Positions 23,508 through 26,061 of a DNA stretch of 26,061 nt are shown in pieces. The position numbers and the translations under genes were made by a program. This DNA comes from Gemmatimonadota bacterium (GTDB taxonomy: Bacteria > Latescibacterota > UBA2968 > UBA8231): contig JAPPEF010000064.1 of the NCBI GenBank assembly GCA_028875335.1, positions 1 to 26,061 on the forward strand, in the 5' to 3' direction. The notes under the pieces are model-generated. The model searched no databases. It was not told the DNA's origin and saw nothing but the letters and a program-made list of their open reading frames with translations. Numbering within the stretch: position 1 is the stretch's first letter; each line of letters starts with the position of its first letter.

Positions 23508-25757
23508 ATGGATCTCTTCGACGCCGGACTGCGGGATCGCCGAGCGGCGGACCAACCCCTAGCCGCCCGCCTGCGACCGCGCACCTTAGACGAATACGTC
23601 GGCCAAGACCACATTCTCGGGCCGGGCCGCCTGCTGCGACGCGCCATTGAGGCCGACCAACTCTCCTCGCTGATTTTCTACGGCCCGCCCGGCACGGGCA
23701 AAACCACGCTCGCCGCGGTCATAGCCCACACCACCAGCGCCCATTTTATCTCCATCAACGCCGTCTTGGCCGGGGTCGCCGACATCCGCCAAGCCGTTGA
23801 TGAGGCCGGCCAGTTGCGCAAGCTGCACAGCCGCAAAACCATCCTCTTCATCGACGAAGTCCATCGCTTCAACAAGGCCCAGCAAGACGCACTCCTGCCC
23901 TGGGTTGAAAACGGCACCATCATCCTCATCGGCGCAACCACCGAAAACCCCTACTTCTCGGTCAATCGCCCCCTGCTCTCGCGCAGCCGGGTTTTTCAGC
24001 TACAGGGCCTTGGCTCCGAAGCCCTTGCGCACATCGCCCAGCAGGCGCTTACCGACTCGCGCGGCTACGGCCATCTCCGCGTCGCCCTGCATCCCGATGC
24101 CCTCGCCCACCTGATCGACGTGGCCAACGGCGACGCCCGCGCCCTGCTCAACGCCCTGGAACTGGCAGTCGAAACCACCGACCCAGACACCCAAGGCCGG
24201 ATCGTCGTCGACCTAGCAGTAGCCGAGGAGTCCATCCAGCGTCGCGCCCTGCTCTACGACAAGGAGGGCGACTACCACTTCGACGCCATCAGCGCCTTTA
24301 TCAAATCCATGCGCGGCTCGGACCCAGACGCCACCCTCTACTGGCTAGCGCGGATGGTGTACGCCGGCGAAGACCCGCGCTTCCTCTTCCGCCGCATGCT
24401 CATCTTCGCCAGCGAGGATATCGGCCTCGCCGACGAGCGCGCCCTTCAGGTCGTCATCGCCGCGGCTGAATCCTTCGACCGCATCGGCCTGCCCGAGGGG
24501 CGCTTCCCGCTGGCCCACGCCGCCTTGTACTTGGCCACCGCGCCCAAGAGCAACTCGACTATGGCCTTCTTTGACGCGCTGGCAGTCGTGGAAAAAGAGC
24601 GCGAAGGCGAGGTGCCCAATCACCTCAAGGACGCCAGCCGCGACAGCGAGGGCTTTGGCCACGGTGCAGGCTATCTCTACCCCCACGCCTACCGCGAGCA
24701 CTGGGTTGCCCAGCAGTACCTGCCCGCCGGTCTGCAGGGTCGCATCTTCTACCAGCCCTCGGACCAAGGCCAAGAAAAAGACATCGGCGACCGCGTCCAT
24801 CAACGCCGCGAGCTACAGCTCGCCGCCATGCGCGAAGCAGAATCCGCCCCGACCGAGGTGCTGTCCCTGTCCCCGCCCGACCAAGCGCGCGACCAATGGC
24901 TCAAACGCGCCAGCGGCGACGTTAGCGCCCAGCTAGAGCGCACGCGCCAACGCCTCTTCGCTCCGCTTGCGCTCGCGCGCCACCATCTCGTCCTCGACTT
25001 GGAGGCCGGCACGGGGCTGCTTACTTGGGAAGCCCTGCGGCGCGTGCCCGAAGGCGGCGTCTGGGCGCACACCAGTGACAAGATCGCAGCCGTGGCCCTG
25101 CACGAAACTTCCGCCCACCTAGCCGAAATCGAGCGGCCTCAAGTGCTGCAAGGCCCGCTCGCCGCCCTCGCCGACCAGATCGCCGCTCACAACCCCGACA
25201 TCCTCTTTGACGCCATCGTCGGGCGCAATGCCCTCGGCGCGCTAGCACACAAGGAAGAAGTCGTCGCGGCCCTCTATCGCCACCTCGCCCCACAAGGCCG
25301 CGTCAGCTTGGTCGAAACCATTTCGCGTCGGTCGCAACGTTTGTACCAGTTGCTCGACTTACAGCAACTAGGCGACTTAGGCGAGCGCCTCGTCTCCGCC
25401 GAAGAGGCCATCTACGCCGCGCCCGACAACCCGCGAGTCAACTGGGATGCCGCGAATCTCGAACAAATGTTCGTGACCGCGGGCTTCGGCGCGGTGCAAG
25501 TGCGGGTGGAAGAGGTCCAGTCACAGCGGCACATCGAGCCGCGCCATCTCGCACATTGGTTCAATCCCGGCGGCGAAAAGCGGCACACGTACGCCCACCA
25601 TCTGATCCAACATCTCGACGAAGGTGAACTGCGGCAGGTGCGCAAGTTCTTTGAGCAGAGTTTGGCCAACCACACGGTGACCTGGACGACACCTCAGGTA
25701 TTCGTCGTGGCGGAAGGGCGGCAAGGGAGCGATGCAGATGCAGCACCTAAGAATTGA
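23508..25757 (+). CDS. rarA: RarA (MgsA) AAA+ ATPase fused to a methyltransferase-like domain
   Basis: A 749-residue protein. Residues 1-440 are a complete RarA clamp-loader-like AAA+ ATPase: Walker [10 protein letters not shown] at 59-67, Walker [20 protein letters not shown] from about 113 with D116 and E117, sensor 1 ATTENP at 143-148, SRSRVF with the arginine finger near 160, and the C-terminal SEDIGLAD and tetramerisation region. RarA acts at stalled replication forks with SSB and RecA. Residues 480-745 are an extra domain with a methyltransferase-like SAM motif VLDLEAGTG at 495-503, a [12 protein letters not shown] strand near 565 and a [11 protein letters not shown] strand, as in class I methyltransferases. 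RarA fused to such a domain is known from cyanobacteria and some other groups; its activity is, to my knowledge, uncharacterised. Ordinary RarA is about 440 residues. Confidence 0.9.
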   Translation: MDLFDAGLRDRRAADQPLAARLRPRTLDEYVGQDHILGPGRLLRRAIEADQLSSLIFYGPPGTGKTTLAAVIAHTTSAHFISINAVLAGVADIRQAVDEAGQLRKLHSRKTILFIDEVHRFNKAQQDALLPWVENGTIILIGATTENPYFSVNRPLLSRSRVFQLQGLGSEALAHIAQQALTDSRGYGHLRVALHPDALAHLIDVANGDARALLNALELAVETTDPDTQGRIVVDLAVAEESIQRRALLYDKEGDYHFDAISAFIKSMRGSDPDATLYWLARMVYAGEDPRFLFRRMLIFASEDIGLADERALQVVIAAAESFDRIGLPEGRFPLAHAALYLATAPKSNSTMAFFDALAVVEKEREGEVPNHLKDASRDSEGFGHGAGYLYPHAYREHWVAQQYLPAGLQGRIFYQPSDQGQEKDIGDRVHQRRELQLAAMREAESAPTEVLSLSPPDQARDQWLKRASGDVSAQLERTRQRLFAPLALARHHLVLDLEAGTGLLTWEALRRVPEGGVWAHTSDKIAAVALHETSAHLAEIERPQVLQGPLAALADQIAAHNPDILFDAIVGRNALGALAHKEEVVAALYRHLAPQGRVSLVETISRRSQRLYQLLDLQQLGDLGERLVSAEEAIYAAPDNPRVNWDAANLEQMFVTAGFGAVQVRVEEVQSQRHIEPRHLAHWFNPGGEKRHTYAHHLIQHLDEGELRQVRKFFEQSLANHTVTWTTPQVFVVAEGRQGSDADAAPKN

Positions 25758-25817
25758 TTTCTGGCGTCTCACGGCTTACCTTATCCGCATCTCACCACCT
25801 CTAACCCGCCATAGACC

Positions 25818-26061
25818 ATGATTGCCAAGCGCCTAACCTGTCTGCTTCTATTGGGCCTCAGCGCCTGTAGCACCACCGAAGAGCAGGTCGTCGAGCTCCT
25901 AGAACAGATGGCCGCTAACCCGGTGGATTCGCCTGCCTATCAGCAATCCATCGACGAATTGGCCGCCATTGGTCGGCCAGCCGCCCGCCAGCTCATTGCC
26001 CGCCTCAACCCCGACCTGTACCTCGGCGAGAACTACCGCGAGTTCCGCGACGAACAAGAAA
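25818..26061 (+). CDS. Lipoprotein, N-terminal part (runs off window)
   Basis: Only the first 81 residues are inside the window. The ATG at 25818 begins a textbook lipoprotein signal, MIAKRLTCLLLLGLSAC, with lipobox LSAC and lipidation at C17. The +2 residue is Ser, which in Gram-negative rules favours outer-membrane sorting. After it come amphipathic helices, including DELAAIGRPAARQLIARL, which resembles a HEAT-repeat unit, so the rest may be a helical repeat scaffold. It follows rarA by 60 bases on the same strand; no clear ribosome site is seen. Function unknown. Confidence 0.78.
   Translation, partial: MIAKRLTCLLLLGLSACSTTEEQVVELLEQMAANPVDSPAYQQSIDELAAIGRPAARQLIARLNPDLYLGENYREFRDEQE

Noticed and set aside
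1..26061. CRISPR arrays, tRNA/rRNA genes, transposases, integrases and attachment repeats
   Set aside because: No regularly spaced repeats, cloverleaf-like intergenic stretches or recombinase motifs were seen in any gap; nearly all sequence is assigned to clear genes.

Overview
The window is a GC-rich bacterial chromosome segment packed with genes. Lipoprotein-type signal peptides, a DsbD-family membrane protein and a CsgG/FlgT-like envelope protein point to a Gram-negative cell envelope. Strong GGAGGTGA-like ribosome sites, AddAB in place of RecBCD, a sugar-acid dehydratase and a RarA-methyltransferase fusion suggest an uncultivated non-model lineage. An FCB or Latescibacteria-like group is possible, but no marker gene here fixes the taxonomy.

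Layout. (A) 1-7404, minus strand: a compact co-oriented run of a CsgG/FlgT-like lipoprotein, a zinc alcohol dehydrogenase, and a Type III-like restriction-modification cassette in the order res, mntA, hepT, mod. The mod gene runs off the left edge. A complete HepT/MntA toxin-antitoxin pair sits between res and mod with no spare bases. The TA genes and the central part of mod have visibly lower GC than their surroundings, as expected for exchanged defence DNA. (B) 7420-7564: a divergent control region with a TTGACA hexamer on each strand. (C) 7565-14370, plus strand: addB and addA, joined by a GTGA overlap, encoding a double-strand-break repair helicase-nuclease. A 70-residue unknown gene converges on the end of addA. 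(D) 14680-17825, plus strand: pgi and gnd with an ATGA overlap, linking upper glycolysis and the oxidative pentose phosphate pathway, followed by a hairpin terminator. (E) 17826-18588: an AT-richer island holding one small coiled-coil, Lys/Ala-rich, helix-turn-helix protein between two terminators. (F) 18601-23368, minus strand: an enolase-superfamily sugar-acid dehydratase, a divergent RibB-like protein, a DsbD-like transmembrane thiol reductase and a family 2 glycosyltransferase. (G) 23508-end, plus strand: rarA fused to a methyltransferase-like domain, then the start of a lipoprotein gene.

The most notable points are the toxin-antitoxin pair nested inside the restriction-modification operon, the low-GC target-recognition segment of mod, the RibB-like protein with an altered active-site cysteine position next to a sugar-acid dehydratase, the RarA-methyltransferase fusion, the AddB with a ruined Walker A motif, and the histone-tail-like HTH protein. 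No tRNA, rRNA, CRISPR array, transposase or integrase was seen.
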